This document shows positions 34,524 to 44,856 of a DNA stretch of 50,481 bases, one piece after another. How positions within the stretch are numbered: position 1 is the first letter of the stretch; each line of letters starts with the position of its first letter. The stretch lies in assembly GCA_016927115.1 (NCBI GenBank), contig JAFGNH010000059.1, positions 1 through 50,481 of the forward strand, given 5' to 3'. The position numbers and the translations under genes were made by a program. Origin of the DNA: Anaerolineales bacterium. GTDB lineage: Bacteria > Chloroflexota > Anaerolineae > Anaerolineales > E44-bin32. The notes under the pieces were generated by a model. The model had not been told where the DNA came from, searched no databases, and saw only the letters and a program-made list of their open reading frames with translations.

Positions 34524-34562
34524 AGAAAGACCACAGGTTATCCGGGTTGACTCAACACGGGA

Positions 34563-35015
34563 TCAGTTAGGCATGCCCTCCAGTTCCCGTGTTTCCTCAA
34601 CAGTGAGTACCTTGGCCAGATCCACCAGTATGATGAGCCGGTTATCCTCTTTTGCGATTCCTTCAATAAAACCGGAATCTACAGTAGTCACCATGGGTGA
34701 CGGCGGTTCGACTTCTTCGGTGTTGATATTGAGGACTTCAGACACACCATCAACGATCATACCAACCTTCATGTCATCGATAGCTACAACGACAATGCGG
34801 GTTTCCCTTGTCTCTTCCCGCTCCTCAAGGCCAAATCGGCAGCGAAGATCGACAACGGGAAGCACCTCTCCCCGCAGGTTGATTACCCCATCGACAAAAA
34901 CAGGGGCATGCGGTACGGAAGTGATATCCTGCATTTTGATGATACTCTCTACCCGGTGTATATCCACAGCATAGTACTCATCTGCCAGCTCAAATACAAC
35001 AAGTTGTCTATCCAT
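34563..35015 (-). CDS. cheW: Chemotaxis coupling protein CheW
   Basis: A 150-residue single CheW domain. It starts QLVVFELADEYYAVDIHRVESI and contains the typical VINLRGEVLPVVDLRCRFGL segment near residue 45. It bridges chemoreceptors and the kinase CheA at the cell pole. It begins 25 bp after the chemoreceptor gene at 35041 and is clearly co-transcribed with it. CheA is not encoded in this window, so the array must use a kinase encoded elsewhere. Confidence 0.93.
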   Translation of the reverse strand: MDRQLVVFELADEYYAVDIHRVESIIKMQDITSVPHAPVFVDGVINLRGEVLPVVDLRCRFGLEEREETRETRIVVVAIDDMKVGMIVDGVSEVLNINTEEVEPPSPMVTTVDSGFIEGIAKEDNRLIILVDLAKVLTVEETRELEGMPN

Positions 35016-35040
35016 AATCTGTGTTTTCCTTTTCTCTGGA

Positions 35041-37599
35041 TTATTCTACGTGAGACTCCCGGGCCAAAAGTCGGGGCTCCTCTTCCCTTCCAGTTTTATA
35101 ACCGTTCCCACCAGCAGTCTCGTTGATCGGTGCTGCGGGTGTTACCTGCGTTTGCTCTGATCTGGAATCCGTGGTGCTTTCTTCCTCTGTCAGAACAAAT
35201 CGGGCAACCAGCCCTTTGAACGCCTGCGCCATGTCAGCCATTGCCTGTGCAGAGGCTGTCACCTCCTGTACCTGTGCACTCATCTCCTCTGTACCTGCAC
35301 TGACTTCTTCCACCGCCGCACTGTTCTCTTCACTGATGCTGGCGATACTCTCCATCGATTCCGACATATCGTCTGAGCCTGCAGCCATCTCCTCGGTTGC
35401 AGCAGTGTTTTCCTCAACAACTGCAGAGACGGCATCCATCGCTTCAACCAGCGTCTGAGATGCCTGGTTTACCTGCCGGGCGGCATTCTCAATCTGGCGG
35501 ACCTGTTCTTTCACTTTTTGCGACGATACAAGAATCTCTTCCAGTGCATTACCAGCTTCCTGTGCCCGGGTCATACCGGAGCTCACTTCTCCAGCACTGA
35601 CCTCCATAGCCCCAACAGCCTCATTAATCGCGTGCTGGACTTCTTCAATCAAGCCGGCGATTTCCTTTGTCGCAGAGGTTGAACGCTCGGCCAGCTTGCG
35701 CACCTCATCAGCTACCACTGCGAATCCCTTACCATGCTCACCTGCTCGTGCCGCCTCAATAGCAGCATTCAGCGCCAGCAGATTGGTTTGAGAGGCGATA
35801 TCATCAATGGTTTCAACGATCAATCCGATCTGTTCCGACCGCTTGCCCATCTCCTGAACACGATCCTTGGAAAGCGCCACCTTTTCCTGGATTGACGCCA
35901 TACCTTCGATTGTTTCCCGGACAATATCCGCACCTTTTCGTGCGGCCTCGGATGCCTTTTCCGAATCCTGCCCGCCTGTACCTGCAGCCTGTGTAACTTC
36001 CGTTACAACACGTGCTATTTCGGCCGTGTTCTCATTTACCTGGCCAATCGAAAGGGCTTGTTCCTGTGCTCCCGCAGCAACGCCTTCAATCGTGCGGGTG
36101 ATCTGATCGACGGTGGTTGTTGTCCGGGTCATCGCTTCTGTCTGGCTCTGATTTCCCTGCGCTACCTGCTGGATCGTTGCTGCAATTTGCGACGTTGCCG
36201 TGCCTGCCTGAGCTGCTGCGGAAGCGAGCTGTTCCGAAGCTGCTGCCAGGCTGTCGGCATTGCCGGCAATCTCGGATACCATCGAGCGGAGCTGGGTTAC
36301 CATCTCGTGGAAACTGTTGCCTATCGCATCGGCTTCACTTTTTGGTGCTACTATGACAGACAACTTTCCTGCTGCAACTTTCCGGGCAATCTCTGCCATC
36401 TCCTTGAAGTACCCAATCAACCCTTCAAAAGCGTGGCCGATAGAGCCTAATTCATCCGTGCGCGTATTGATTGCGGCAATAGCGTTCCAATCCATCCCCT
36501 CGAGTTCCGCATCCCCCTGCGCCAACCGTTCAGCACCGGCAGCTATCAGACGGATCGGCTTGGACAGTGAATCTGCGGCGAACCACAGGATCACCAACCC
36601 AATCGTTGTGAGTACCGCACTGATCGCTACAAGGCCAAACACAGCCTGGCTGGCCTCTCTGACAATTTCTGCCATCGGAATGGTCAGGTTCACCACCCAC
36701 GGTGTTTTCGTACGACCCACATAAATCGGCATAAAGAAGGAGCGTTTATCATCGTACTCTTCAATAAAGGTCTCACCTTGCTGAATACCTGCAATAATTT
36801 CTTCCGGATTTTCATACAGCGCCGACAGGTCCCCTCCTATCAACTCGGGCTGCCCTGTGGCGCCAGCAATCACACCGCCGTTGCTGAAAATATACATCCT
36901 GGCGGTCCCGTTGTAGAGGTCAACACTATCCGCCATTTCCTGGAAATAATCCAGAGGGTAATCCACACCTGTTATGCCATAGAAAACCCCATCCACTGAA
37001 ATCGGAACGACAAGGGAGGTCATCAGTGTATCCACACCATGAACCGGATACACAAAGGGATCAAGCAAACACTCTTCACCAGTCCGCTTCGGACACAGAT
37101 AATATTCACCGATACCTTCGGTTTCATACTCAAGCAGAGGTTCGAGCGCTACCTCGCCGCTTTCAGTGCGCGACATGTAAGGAATCAGGCGCCCTGTTTC
37201 GTCGTATCCTTCCTTACCTGCATAGGCTGCGTCACGCCCATCAAAAGCCTCAGGTTCCCACGCCGTGTAGACGCCGATAAACCCCGGGTTTTCCAGTGCA
37301 AGACTTTCCAGCATGGAGAACAGCTGTTTCCGTGTCAGGGTCAGTTCCAATGCAGGATTAGGGATTGCTTCCAGTTGATCCGCCAGGCCGCGAACTGCAT
37401 CCAGACCGAGCTCCAGCTCGGCACGAATTAATGCGCTGCTTCCTTTTGCTTCCATGATTGCTGTCTGTTCAGCTGTTTCCAGGGCATGCGTGCGGGTATT
37501 GAAAACGGAATACAGCGTCAAACCGGCACTCAACAACACCAGAATCATTCCTACAATGAGGACGAGCTGAGTTCGTATGGATTTAAACTTGATTCTCAT
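35041..37599 (-). CDS. Methyl-accepting chemotaxis protein with a dCache-like sensor
   Basis: An 852-residue receptor. The first membrane helix spans about 10-31, then an extracytoplasmic sensor of dCache type (about 40-315, including [14 protein letters not shown] and [14 protein letters not shown]). The second helix is at 318-341, followed by HAMP (342-395), a second HAMP-like segment and a long coiled-coil signalling domain. The conserved hairpin tip ([20 protein letters not shown]) lies near residues 600-620. dCache domains usually bind amino acids or other small ligands. The ATG at 37599 has AGAGG upstream; the frame extends 31 codons further but without a hydrophobic start. It sits 25 bp before cheW. 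Confidence 0.92.
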   Translation of the reverse strand: MRIKFKSIRTQLVLIVGMILVLLSAGLTLYSVFNTRTHALETAEQTAIMEAKGSSALIRAELELGLDAVRGLADQLEAIPNPALELTLTRKQLFSMLESLALENPGFIGVYTAWEPEAFDGRDAAYAGKEGYDETGRLIPYMSRTESGEVALEPLLEYETEGIGEYYLCPKRTGEECLLDPFVYPVHGVDTLMTSLVVPISVDGVFYGITGVDYPLDYFQEMADSVDLYNGTARMYIFSNGGVIAGATGQPELIGGDLSALYENPEEIIAGIQQGETFIEEYDDKRSFFMPIYVGRTKTPWVVNLTIPMAEIVREASQAVFGLVAISAVLTTIGLVILWFAADSLSKPIRLIAAGAERLAQGDAELEGMDWNAIAAINTRTDELGSIGHAFEGLIGYFKEMAEIARKVAAGKLSVIVAPKSEADAIGNSFHEMVTQLRSMVSEIAGNADSLAAASEQLASAAAQAGTATSQIAATIQQVAQGNQSQTEAMTRTTTTVDQITRTIEGVAAGAQEQALSIGQVNENTAEIARVVTEVTQAAGTGGQDSEKASEAARKGADIVRETIEGMASIQEKVALSKDRVQEMGKRSEQIGLIVETIDDIASQTNLLALNAAIEAARAGEHGKGFAVVADEVRKLAERSTSATKEIAGLIEEVQHAINEAVGAMEVSAGEVSSGMTRAQEAGNALEEILVSSQKVKEQVRQIENAARQVNQASQTLVEAMDAVSAVVEENTAATEEMAAGSDDMSESMESIASISEENSAAVEEVSAGTEEMSAQVQEVTASAQAMADMAQAFKGLVARFVLTEEESTTDSRSEQTQVTPAAPINETAGGNGYKTGREEEPRLLARESHVE

Positions 37600-37948
37600 A
37601 TATCTGCCTCTCACATGCTGCCGTAAAACTACGTGGTGATTGACAAGGTTTTCCCTGAGTTTCTTCAGAATCAAAAACGGGCTCAGGACCATTCCTTGCT
37701 TCTAGGTTATCGGCTCCCGGACAATCATGCTGGAGCTGCATACCGTAAGAATTCCATAAATTCAGATGCAGAGAGAGCTGCCGATCCTGATCTGGAGAAC
37801 AAGCATCTTTGATAAGGCCGGACGCATACCTTGCAGCCACAATAACTATGCAAACCAGAGAAGATCCCAACTGCCGGTGAAAACTGTGAGCCGGCAATAC
37901 TTTCGGCCACTTTCACCAGCAGCAGGGATCAATACTGGAGCCTTTACT
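37600..37948. other. Gap between the two chemoreceptor genes
   Basis: No gene is supported in this 349-bp gap. I see no strong promoter or terminator, although a separate promoter for the second receptor would be expected here. Confidence 0.4.
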
Positions 37949-40510
37949 TTAAAATCTGGTTGATGAGCCATTCCCTGAAAGCAGGGCGGCTTCTTCAGGC
38001 TGCTGAAGATATTCCTCTTCCGGTTTCTCTTCTGCGCTTTGTTCACTCAACTGGAACTGGGAGACAACTTCCTCCAGCATTTCAGCCATATCCGCCAGTG
38101 ACTGCGCAGCTGCGGTGACTTCTTCAACCTGTGCGCTCATCTCCTCGGTTCCGGCGCTGACTTCTTCCACCGCCGCACTGTTCTCTTCGCTTATACTGGC
38201 TATCGTCTCCATAGCATCTGAAACCTGGCTCGATCCACCAGACATCTCCTCTGTGGCTGCGGTATTTTCTTCGACAATGGCAGAAACACTCTGCATGGCC
38301 GCACCCAGATTCTCCGAAGATTTAACGACGCTGGCCGCTGTATTGGAGATCTCGCGCACCTGATCTGCAACCTGTTCGGCGGCTTCCCGAATTTTGACAA
38401 GCGCTGCACCTGCTTCACCTGCCCGTTTTGTACCTATATCGACTTCTTCCGTGCTTTCACGCATGGCTGTTATCGATTCTGTAATAGCCTGTTGTACTTC
38501 CTGAATAAGGGTGCCGATTTCCTGCGTGGCGAGGGTTGAACGTTCTGCAAGCTTGCGCACCTCATCGGCTACAACGGCAAACCCTTTACCATGTTCACCT
38601 GCCCTGGCTGCCTCAATAGCAGCATTCAAAGCAAGCAGGTTGGTCTGAGATGAGATATCATCGATTGTGGCGACAATATCACCAATTCTTTCGGATCTCT
38701 CTCCCATCGTCCTGACTTTTTCTGCTGATAGATTCACCTTTTCACGAATACTTTCCATGCCAAGGATCGTCTGCTCGACAGTTTCTGTTCCCTCACGAGC
38801 AATTCCAGCTGCCATCTCCGCAATCTCAACACCCTGCATCGCGTCTGTTGACGTTCGTGCAATCACCATGGAAATTTCTGCAGCGGATTCACTCGCTCGG
38901 GTGATCTCCTGCGCCTGTTCCTGCGCACCACGAGCAACACCATCAATAGATTTAGTCATCATATCAACTGAGGCCATCGTCGTCGTAACTGCTTCTGTCT
39001 GCGATTGGGTTCCGTGGGCTACCTGCTGAATCGTGGTTGCAACCTGAGTCGTTGCCTCTGCCGCCTGCTCCGATGCACGGGCCACTTCATGCGCTGTATT
39101 CCTGAGCTGCATCGTATTCTGGCTGACCTCTCCCACCAGGTTCTTTAACCCATCCAGCATCCGGTTTAGTGCATTACCCAGTTCATCGCCCTCTCCCCGT
39201 GCATGCATCGTGATACTCAAATCCCCATCGGCGATTCTTGTGGCTGATTCTGCAACCTCGATCAGGTACAGCTCCGTCGCTCGCAGCGCCCGTCCCGTAG
39301 AGCCGAGTTCATCTTCCCGCTCCATGATGGTTTTCTTTACTGATTCATCGATATCACGGTTAAAACTACCCATGCTCAGCGCCTGTAAAGCCCCAGCCAT
39401 AATCGTAAGAGGCTTCGAAATTGTGCCTGCTGCCCAGAAGCCGGCTGCTACCGCCAGGACAAGCAGACCCACACCAATAAGCAAACTGACCAGAAAACTC
39501 GCCCAGATTTCTGACGAGATTTCAGAAAGGTCTTTATCCAGCACCAGTGTCCAACCCAATTCAGCAGCTGCGTTATTTTCGCCGTGTATGAAGGATACCA
39601 GGGCGGGATTTCCTTCAAGGTCTGCAATTTCACTGGCATACCACGCTGAACCCGGCTCTGCCAGATGGGGCATGTAATTTTCAGGAACCTGTGTCAACAG
39701 AATCTCATCACTATGGCTGAAGATAACCATCCCTGCTCTATCCACCAGCGCCGCATGCCCGCTTACTCCGAAGGTGAGCCTTGTAAGCGCCTGCACCATT
39801 TGGGTAACATCGACTGTTCCCCGCAAAACGCCGATAATATCTCCATCCAGATTGCGCACTGGAACACCGAGGTTCATAGCCCATACACCAGCCGATTCAT
39901 CAAATTCCACTTCACCGATATAGTGAGTCCCCGCACCATTCTGGTATGCACCCTGCCACCAGCCTTCATCTGCCTGCAGGTAATCCCCTGTGCGCTCTGT
40001 CATCGCAATGTTTACACCCTGGATATCTGTTACAAATACTTCAACTTCCTCCGGAAATACCTCCAGAAAATCGCGGAAAAGGTTACTCACAGGGTTATTC
40101 TGTACTGCCTGGACCAGGGGCTCAGCTCCAGGCTCTTCATTGATCCAGGCTTCATCAAGTGCTGCGATTTCTGCCGAAATCTCCTCCTGTGATCGTCCTG
40201 TATAAGACAAATTCGCTTCCTCAAGTGCCGCAATCAGTTCATGGGAAAGCGCCAGCGTTTCCAGTGTGTCCATGCTGCTGCTGATATTTTCGGAAACCCA
40301 TTCAAGTGACTCGTTCCCGATAGCCAGCATTTCCTGCCCATTCGTTTCCCGGGCGGATTGGTTAAGTGAGAAATATAGATATACAATTATCAATCCAACC
40401 GTAATGAAGACGGATGCTGTAACCATGAAGACGATTTTTGTCCTCATCCGCCAATCGTTGAAACGAAATCGTCCTGCCGACCTACTCTTTACTTCAGCTT
40501 CTTGTACCAT
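37949..40510 (-). CDS. Methyl-accepting chemotaxis protein, paralogue of the neighbour
   Basis: An 853-residue receptor with the same layout as its neighbour: a membrane helix near 24-46, a large extracytoplasmic Cache-type sensor (with [26 protein letters not shown]), a second helix, HAMP and a signalling domain whose tip reads [20 protein letters not shown] near residue 620. The signalling halves of the two receptors are very similar; the sensors differ strongly, so they likely detect different ligands. AGAGGA lies six bases before the ATG at 40510; another ATG two codons upstream is possible. No terminal CheR-tethering pentapeptide is recognisable. Confidence 0.92.
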   Translation of the reverse strand: MVQEAEVKSRSAGRFRFNDWRMRTKIVFMVTASVFITVGLIIVYLYFSLNQSARETNGQEMLAIGNESLEWVSENISSSMDTLETLALSHELIAALEEANLSYTGRSQEEISAEIAALDEAWINEEPGAEPLVQAVQNNPVSNLFRDFLEVFPEEVEVFVTDIQGVNIAMTERTGDYLQADEGWWQGAYQNGAGTHYIGEVEFDESAGVWAMNLGVPVRNLDGDIIGVLRGTVDVTQMVQALTRLTFGVSGHAALVDRAGMVIFSHSDEILLTQVPENYMPHLAEPGSAWYASEIADLEGNPALVSFIHGENNAAAELGWTLVLDKDLSEISSEIWASFLVSLLIGVGLLVLAVAAGFWAAGTISKPLTIMAGALQALSMGSFNRDIDESVKKTIMEREDELGSTGRALRATELYLIEVAESATRIADGDLSITMHARGEGDELGNALNRMLDGLKNLVGEVSQNTMQLRNTAHEVARASEQAAEATTQVATTIQQVAHGTQSQTEAVTTTMASVDMMTKSIDGVARGAQEQAQEITRASESAAEISMVIARTSTDAMQGVEIAEMAAGIAREGTETVEQTILGMESIREKVNLSAEKVRTMGERSERIGDIVATIDDISSQTNLLALNAAIEAARAGEHGKGFAVVADEVRKLAERSTLATQEIGTLIQEVQQAITESITAMRESTEEVDIGTKRAGEAGAALVKIREAAEQVADQVREISNTAASVVKSSENLGAAMQSVSAIVEENTAATEEMSGGSSQVSDAMETIASISEENSAAVEEVSAGTEEMSAQVEEVTAAAQSLADMAEMLEEVVSQFQLSEQSAEEKPEEEYLQQPEEAALLSGNGSSTRF

Positions 40511-40540
40511 AGTCATCCTCTTTTCTACTTTCTTTATTTA

Positions 40541-40896
40541 AACCGATTTAATTAAATAACCCTGCTCAAATACTGTCAGCCAGAACCAGACAGGCAGCAA
40601 TATCTCAATTATTCATGTTTTAATCACCTCGATAGAAGCCCTTTTCGCTATGCAAGATTAAAGGTGGCCAATGATTATCCAATCAAACCAGGTTATCTTT
40701 CAGACCATGCAGGCGAGATCCTGCTGAAGCTGTCTGAATCACTGCAGCAGCGGCAGCCCTTACTATCGGTTCGATAGACAGGAATGACTGATCCGGCATG
40801 CTGCTTTATCACAGTAATACAAACCGGCCAGCACGTGAATATAATTTAAGTAAATTTGATTGGCTTTGGGCAGAAGCTTTATAGGGATATATGCGA
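40541..40896. other. Intergenic stretch, no gene seen
   Basis: An AT-richer gap upstream of the second chemoreceptor. One plus-strand frame is open for about 70 codons to the TAG near 40780 but has no start codon near its beginning and no ribosome site. I see no clear promoter for the receptor. Confidence 0.4.
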
Positions 40897-41121
40897 TCAG
40901 TTGGACCAGATTATGCGGAATCCAGCCCTTTCCAGCAGTCTCTGATTCTTTCTCCACAGGGCGCGCGAAATACGCGAACGATACTTGCGCCGGGTTTTCC
41001 CCACCGTAGCCACCTTACCTTCTAATAAACCCAGTGCAGCTGTCAGTGTGGCAAGATCCTGCGCATCTTCGTTTGCGGAGGAAGGATATGCTCGTTCGAT
41101 AATGACCAGACCCCCTGTCAT
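40897..41121 (-). CDS. Small basic protein of unknown function
   Basis: A 74-residue ORF with GGAGG ten bases upstream of its ATG. The first half (MTGGLVIIERAYPSSANEDAQDLATLTAALGLLEG) is mixed and could form a helix; the second half is strongly basic (KTRRKYRSRISRALWRKNQR), as in nucleic-acid-binding or ribosome-associated peptides. I recognise no family. It is divergent from the histidine operon. The ribosome site and the clean frame support it, but it could be spurious. Confidence 0.4.
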   Translation of the reverse strand: MTGGLVIIERAYPSSANEDAQDLATLTAALGLLEGKVATVGKTRRKYRSRISRALWRKNQRLLERAGFRIIWSN

Positions 41122-41231
41122 TTTTTTCGTTCCTCCATTTTAATCATCACCTCTTCTAGCATACATCAAATCAAAGTAGAAAGACAATTCTATTCAAAAT
41201 CCCTCCCAAAACTGCTGATCAGATCCTGGCC

Positions 41232-41260
41232 TTGGCACATTCCGGAGAATGTGTTATTCT
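41232..41260 (+). promoter_or_regulatory. Promoter of the histidine operon
   Basis: TTGGCA (41232-41237), exactly 17 bp, then TATTCT (41255-41260). Transcription should start at about 41266-41270, which is at or just before the ATG of the his leader peptide. Confidence 0.75.
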
Positions 41261-41269
41261 TTTTTCATC

Positions 41270-41347
41270 ATGAAAATGAACTTCCAGTCCCATACCCATC
41301 ATATTCATCATACTTCCAGGTATCGAACCCGGGTGGGCTTGGTTTAA
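41270..41347 (+). CDS. Histidine operon leader peptide, 25 residues
   Basis: An ORF of 25 codons and TAA. Residues 7-16 read SHTHHIHHTS, giving five histidines within seven residues, which is the hallmark of a his attenuator leader peptide (hisL-type). No ribosome site precedes the ATG, and the promoter places the transcript start within about four bases, so it may be translated as a leaderless message. Stalling at the His codons (41291-41311) when charged tRNA-His is scarce would expose 41331-41338, which can pair with the left arm of the terminator downstream. That mechanism is established in enteric bacteria and is inferred here. Confidence 0.85.
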   Translation: MKMNFQSHTHHIHHTSRYRTRVGLV

Positions 41348-41368
41348 AGCATAATTGTCAAAGAATCC

Positions 41369-41407
41369 AGCGCCTTCCCACACCGGGAAGGCGCTTCTGG
41401 TTTAACG
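41369..41407 (+). terminator. Histidine attenuator hairpin
   Basis: AGCGCCTTCCC (41369-41379) pairs perfectly with GGGAAGGCGCT (41385-41395) around the loop ACACC, followed by the weakly T-rich TCTGGTTT. Its left arm (GCCTTCCC, 41372-41379) can instead pair with GGGTGGGC (41331-41338), with one mismatch and one G-T, to form an antiterminator. It lies between the leader peptide stop and the hisG start. Confidence 0.8.
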
Positions 41408-41422
41408 GTAAAGGAGAAGATC

Positions 41423-42427
41423 TTGAAAACAAAACGTACTGAACTTCGTATCGGGTTGCCCAGTAAAGGCCGCTTATTCGACGGTTCGTTGGATTTTCTG
41501 GCCAAAGCCGGCCTGTCCGTTTATAAGCCCAATCCCCGCCAGTATGAAGCCACCATTCCTGCACTGCCCGGAGTGCTGGTTCTTTTTCAACGCGTTGGAG
41601 ATATCGTCGTCAGCGTGGAAGAAGGCAGTGTGGACTTCGGTATTACAGGCTGGGATACCTACAGAGAGCGCACTTATAACTCCAGCCGGTCAATGCCTCT
41701 GCTGAAGAACCTTGGTTTTGGCAGCTGTACCCTTCAGGTGATCGTCCCGGAATCAATCCGCGAGGTGCGCACGCTGTCGGACCTAGCAGTATATCGCAAT
41801 AATCTGGCACGCCCGCTGCGGGCAGCCACCAAGTTTCCCAACCTCACCCGCAGGTTCCTGGATGAGAACGGTCTCACCGATACAAAGATTATCGAGGCGG
41901 AAGGTACACTCGAAGTAGCCCCTGCTATCGGCTACGCGGACTTCATCATCGACCTGGTCAGCACCGGCACAACTCTACGGGACAATCACCTCCGTATGCT
42001 GGAAGATGGTGAAATGCTGAGATCAGAAGCCTGCCTGATCGCCAACCGGGCTGCATTGAAAGAGCGCCCGGAGGTGATGGCTCTGGCCCGAACTCTATTG
42101 GAGTTCATGGAAGCCCATCTGCGGGCTTCAACCACGGTTTCGGTCTTCGCCAATATCCGCGGCGAATCCCCGGAAACTATTGCCGATCTGATCTTCGAAC
42201 AGGATGTCATCGGCGGGCTGCAGGGCCCCACCATCTCACCGGTGATCAATCGCGAAGAAGGTGACTGGTTTGCCGCCCACATCATTGTGCAGCGCAAAGA
42301 CCTGTATGCCGCCATCAGGGAACTGCGTTCGATCGGCGGCAGCGGTGTGGTTGTTACCCCTGTTACATACATTTTTGAGGAAGAACCGGTTTCCTACAAG
42401 AACCTGCTGGAACAATTGGAGGAGTAG
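41423..42427 (+). CDS. hisG: ATP phosphoribosyltransferase, long form
   Basis: A 334-residue enzyme for the first step of histidine synthesis: ATP + PRPP to phosphoribosyl-ATP. It opens RIGLPSKGRLFDGSLDFL and includes GITGWDTYRE and the PRPP-loop region EVAPAIGYADFIIDLVSTGTTL. The length and the C-terminal region (SVFANIRGESPETIADLI onward) indicate the long form with a regulatory ACT-like domain that senses histidine, so no HisZ partner is needed. The start is TTG, with AAAGGAG seven bases upstream. It is the first structural gene after the attenuator and abuts hisD directly. Confidence 0.95.
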   Translation: MKTKRTELRIGLPSKGRLFDGSLDFLAKAGLSVYKPNPRQYEATIPALPGVLVLFQRVGDIVVSVEEGSVDFGITGWDTYRERTYNSSRSMPLLKNLGFGSCTLQVIVPESIREVRTLSDLAVYRNNLARPLRAATKFPNLTRRFLDENGLTDTKIIEAEGTLEVAPAIGYADFIIDLVSTGTTLRDNHLRMLEDGEMLRSEACLIANRAALKERPEVMALARTLLEFMEAHLRASTTVSVFANIRGESPETIADLIFEQDVIGGLQGPTISPVINREEGDWFAAHIIVQRKDLYAAIRELRSIGGSGVVVTPVTYIFEEEPVSYKNLLEQLEE

Positions 42428-43759
42428 ATGTTGAAATTATTCACCGCTTCCGAAGCACAGCAGACGATCCTGCGCCGGCAGCGCGGAGGCGATAGCACCT
42501 ACCCGCAGTCCTTTCTGGATGGCCTGGCCCAACACTTCGGGCCTGGAACCACTCCCGAAGGTACCGTCCGTGCCATCCTTGATTCGATCCGGACCGACGG
42601 CGATGAAGCCCTGCGAAAATGGTCAGCTGAGCTGGACCGGGTTTACCTTGATTCCCTTTCCATTCCTGTGTATCGATTCGAAGAAGCATACCGGGGCATA
42701 CCGGACGACCTGCGCCAGGCGCTGAAAGATTCTGCTGCCCGCATCCGATCTTTCCACGAACGGCAGCCGCTGCCTTCCTGGACCACGGGAGAGATGGGCG
42801 GTACCGTTGGACAGCGTTTTACACCTGTGCAGCGCGTGGGTGTATACGTTCCCGGCGGGACCGCCCCGCTGCCCTCTTCGCTGCTGATGTCGGTAATACC
42901 CGCACAGGTTGCAGGTGTGTCGGAAATCGTTGTGTGCACGCCGCCAGAACCGGATGAGAGCATCCTGGCGGCTGCGTATCTCTGCGGTGTGGACACGGTA
43001 TTCCAGATCGGGGGCGCCCAGGCCATCGGCGCGATGGCTTATGGCACTGAGAGCATTCCCGCTGTCGATAAGATTGTCGGCGCCGGCGGACTGTTCGTCA
43101 CCCTCGCCAAGCAGCGGGTATACGGCATTGTCGGCCTCGATGGGCTGGCCGGCCCGACGGAGACAATGGTAATCGCCGACGCCAGTGCCAATCCAGCCTG
43201 GGTAGCTGCAGACCTTCTCGCCCAGGCCGAGCACGACCCGCTTGCCAGTGCCATTCTGCTCACACCGGACGCGACCCTAGCCGCTGCAGTCGCAGCGGAA
43301 GTCGAACGCCAGCTGGCAAACCTTTCCCGCCGCGAAACCATCCGTTTCGCGCTGGAACACCGCTCCGGTGTGGTGCTCACTGAGGATATGGATACCGCTG
43401 TCATGCTCGCCAACGACTACGGTGCCGAGCACCTTTGCCTGGCAGTTGAGGATCCACAAAGTCTTTCGGAGCAGCTGTATAACGCCGGCGGGATCTTCCT
43501 CGGCGAGTTCTCATTTGAAGTGCTGGGAGATTACGTCGCCGGCCCCAGTCATGTCATGCCCACCGGCGGCACCGCCCGCTTTGCTTCCCCGCTAAATGTA
43601 CTCGACTTTGTTAAACTGACCAGTATCGTCGCCCTCGACCCGGATACCTGCCGGCACCTGGCTCCCACGGCTGCCCGTATCGCCGATGCCGAGGGCCTTT
43701 CCGCACACGCAGCCGCAGCCCGTATCCGGCTGCAGGATTCTACTGGAGAAAAAATATGA
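42428..43759 (+). CDS. hisD: Histidinol dehydrogenase
   Basis: A 443-residue enzyme that oxidises histidinol to histidine in the last two steps, using NAD and zinc. Conserved blocks are present: [55 protein letters not shown] and the active-site segment [14 protein letters not shown]. The length is normal. The ATG immediately follows the hisG stop, with GGAG in the end of hisG, and its own stop overlaps hisC by four bases (ATGA). Confidence 0.97.
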   Translation: MLKLFTASEAQQTILRRQRGGDSTYPQSFLDGLAQHFGPGTTPEGTVRAILDSIRTDGDEALRKWSAELDRVYLDSLSIPVYRFEEAYRGIPDDLRQALKDSAARIRSFHERQPLPSWTTGEMGGTVGQRFTPVQRVGVYVPGGTAPLPSSLLMSVIPAQVAGVSEIVVCTPPEPDESILAAAYLCGVDTVFQIGGAQAIGAMAYGTESIPAVDKIVGAGGLFVTLAKQRVYGIVGLDGLAGPTETMVIADASANPAWVAADLLAQAEHDPLASAILLTPDATLAAAVAAEVERQLANLSRRETIRFALEHRSGVVLTEDMDTAVMLANDYGAEHLCLAVEDPQSLSEQLYNAGGIFLGEFSFEVLGDYVAGPSHVMPTGGTARFASPLNVLDFVKLTSIVALDPDTCRHLAPTAARIADAEGLSAHAAAARIRLQDSTGEKI

Positions 43760-44853
43760 CAGCTGCAACAAGCGCGTTTGTTCGCTCCTTTATCGCCGAT
43801 ATGGAAGCCTATACTCCGATCGAGCCTTTTGAAGTGCTCTCTCAGCGGCTGGGGCTGCCGCCGGAAGAAATTGTCAAACTCGATGCGAACGAAAACCCGT
43901 ACGGGCCGGTGCCGCAGGTGCGAGAAGCCCTGGGTTCTCTGCCCTGGCCCCATATCTACCCCGATCCCGAATCACGCCAGCTGCGTGAAGCACTCTCCGG
44001 ATGGACCGGGGTGCCCGTTAAAAACATCGTTGCCGGTGCTGGTGCGGATGAACTGATCGACCTTATCATGCGCCTGGTGCTCGATCCCGGCGACACCATC
44101 CTCAATTGCCCACCGACCTTCGGTATGTACGCCTTCGGCGCCAGCATTCAGGCTGCGCGCGTGGTCAATGTACCCCGCAGGTTGGATTTTTCGCTGGACT
44201 TGGAAACGATTGAACAGGCGGCTCAGAAGGAGCAGGCCAAACTGCTCTTCCTGACGTCGCCCAACAATCCGGATGGATCCCAAATCCCGCCCGAACAGGT
44301 CCTGCGGTTGCTCGAGCTGCCGCTGCTGCTGGTGCTGGATGAAGCATATGTCGATTTCGCCAAAGGACGACAGAGTTTGCAGCACGCGGCGCTCGAGCAC
44401 CACAATCTCATCGTATTGCGGACCTTCAGCAAATGGGCCGGGCTGGCCGGTATGCGAGTTGGCTATGGCGTTTTCCCTGACACACTCCTGCCGCATCTGT
44501 GGAAAATCAAGCAGCCGTACAATGTGTCTGTGGCCGCCTCCACAGCTGCAGTGGTTTCGCTGCAGTATCCGGATGCACTCGAAGTCAACCGCCAGAAACT
44601 GCTGGACGAGCGCGACCGTCTGAACAAAGCACTGCAAACCGTGCCCTTCCTGCAGCCCTATCCCTCACAGGCCAACTTCATTCTCTGTAAAGTTCTGGAC
44701 AGGGATGCCCGTCAGCTTAAATTCGATCTTGCAGCCCGCGGCATCCTGGTTCGCTATTTTGAAAAACCCGGCCTGAAGGACAAAATCCGCATCAGCGTGG
44801 GCAAACCGGAACACACCGACCGCCTGATTAGCAACCTGCTGGAAATGGAGTGA
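43756..44853 (+). CDS. hisC: Histidinol-phosphate aminotransferase
   Basis: A 365-residue fold-type I PLP enzyme that converts imidazole-acetol phosphate and glutamate to histidinol phosphate. KLDANENPYGP near residue 36 is the typical N-terminal substrate loop. The Schiff-base lysine is Lys226 in RTFSKWAGLAGMRVGYG. Near the end, RISVGKPEHTDRL holds the Arg that contacts the substrate phosphate/carboxylate. It overlaps hisD by four bases and is followed three bases later by hisB. The operon context makes HisC, and not a general aromatic aminotransferase, the clear choice. Confidence 0.95.
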   Translation: MTAATSAFVRSFIADMEAYTPIEPFEVLSQRLGLPPEEIVKLDANENPYGPVPQVREALGSLPWPHIYPDPESRQLREALSGWTGVPVKNIVAGAGADELIDLIMRLVLDPGDTILNCPPTFGMYAFGASIQAARVVNVPRRLDFSLDLETIEQAAQKEQAKLLFLTSPNNPDGSQIPPEQVLRLLELPLLLVLDEAYVDFAKGRQSLQHAALEHHNLIVLRTFSKWAGLAGMRVGYGVFPDTLLPHLWKIKQPYNVSVAASTAAVVSLQYPDALEVNRQKLLDERDRLNKALQTVPFLQPYPSQANFILCKVLDRDARQLKFDLAARGILVRYFEKPGLKDKIRISVGKPEHTDRLISNLLEME

Positions 44854-44856
44854 ACC

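Noticed and set aside
35041..40510. Possible gene duplication with a fusion artefact between the two chemoreceptors
   Set aside because: The signalling halves are similar, as is normal for paralogous receptors, and both genes are complete with distinct sensors.
40600..40780. An open plus-strand frame of about 70 codons upstream of the chemoreceptors
   Set aside because: It has no start codon near its beginning and no ribosome site, and resembles no protein I know. A decayed gene is possible but not supported.
41315..41345. A tRNA T-arm-like segment on the minus strand (CCGGGTTCGATACCTGG)
   Set aside because: The motif fits a T arm, but no anticodon arm, D arm or acceptor stem can be built around it; the region is explained by the his leader peptide on the plus strand.
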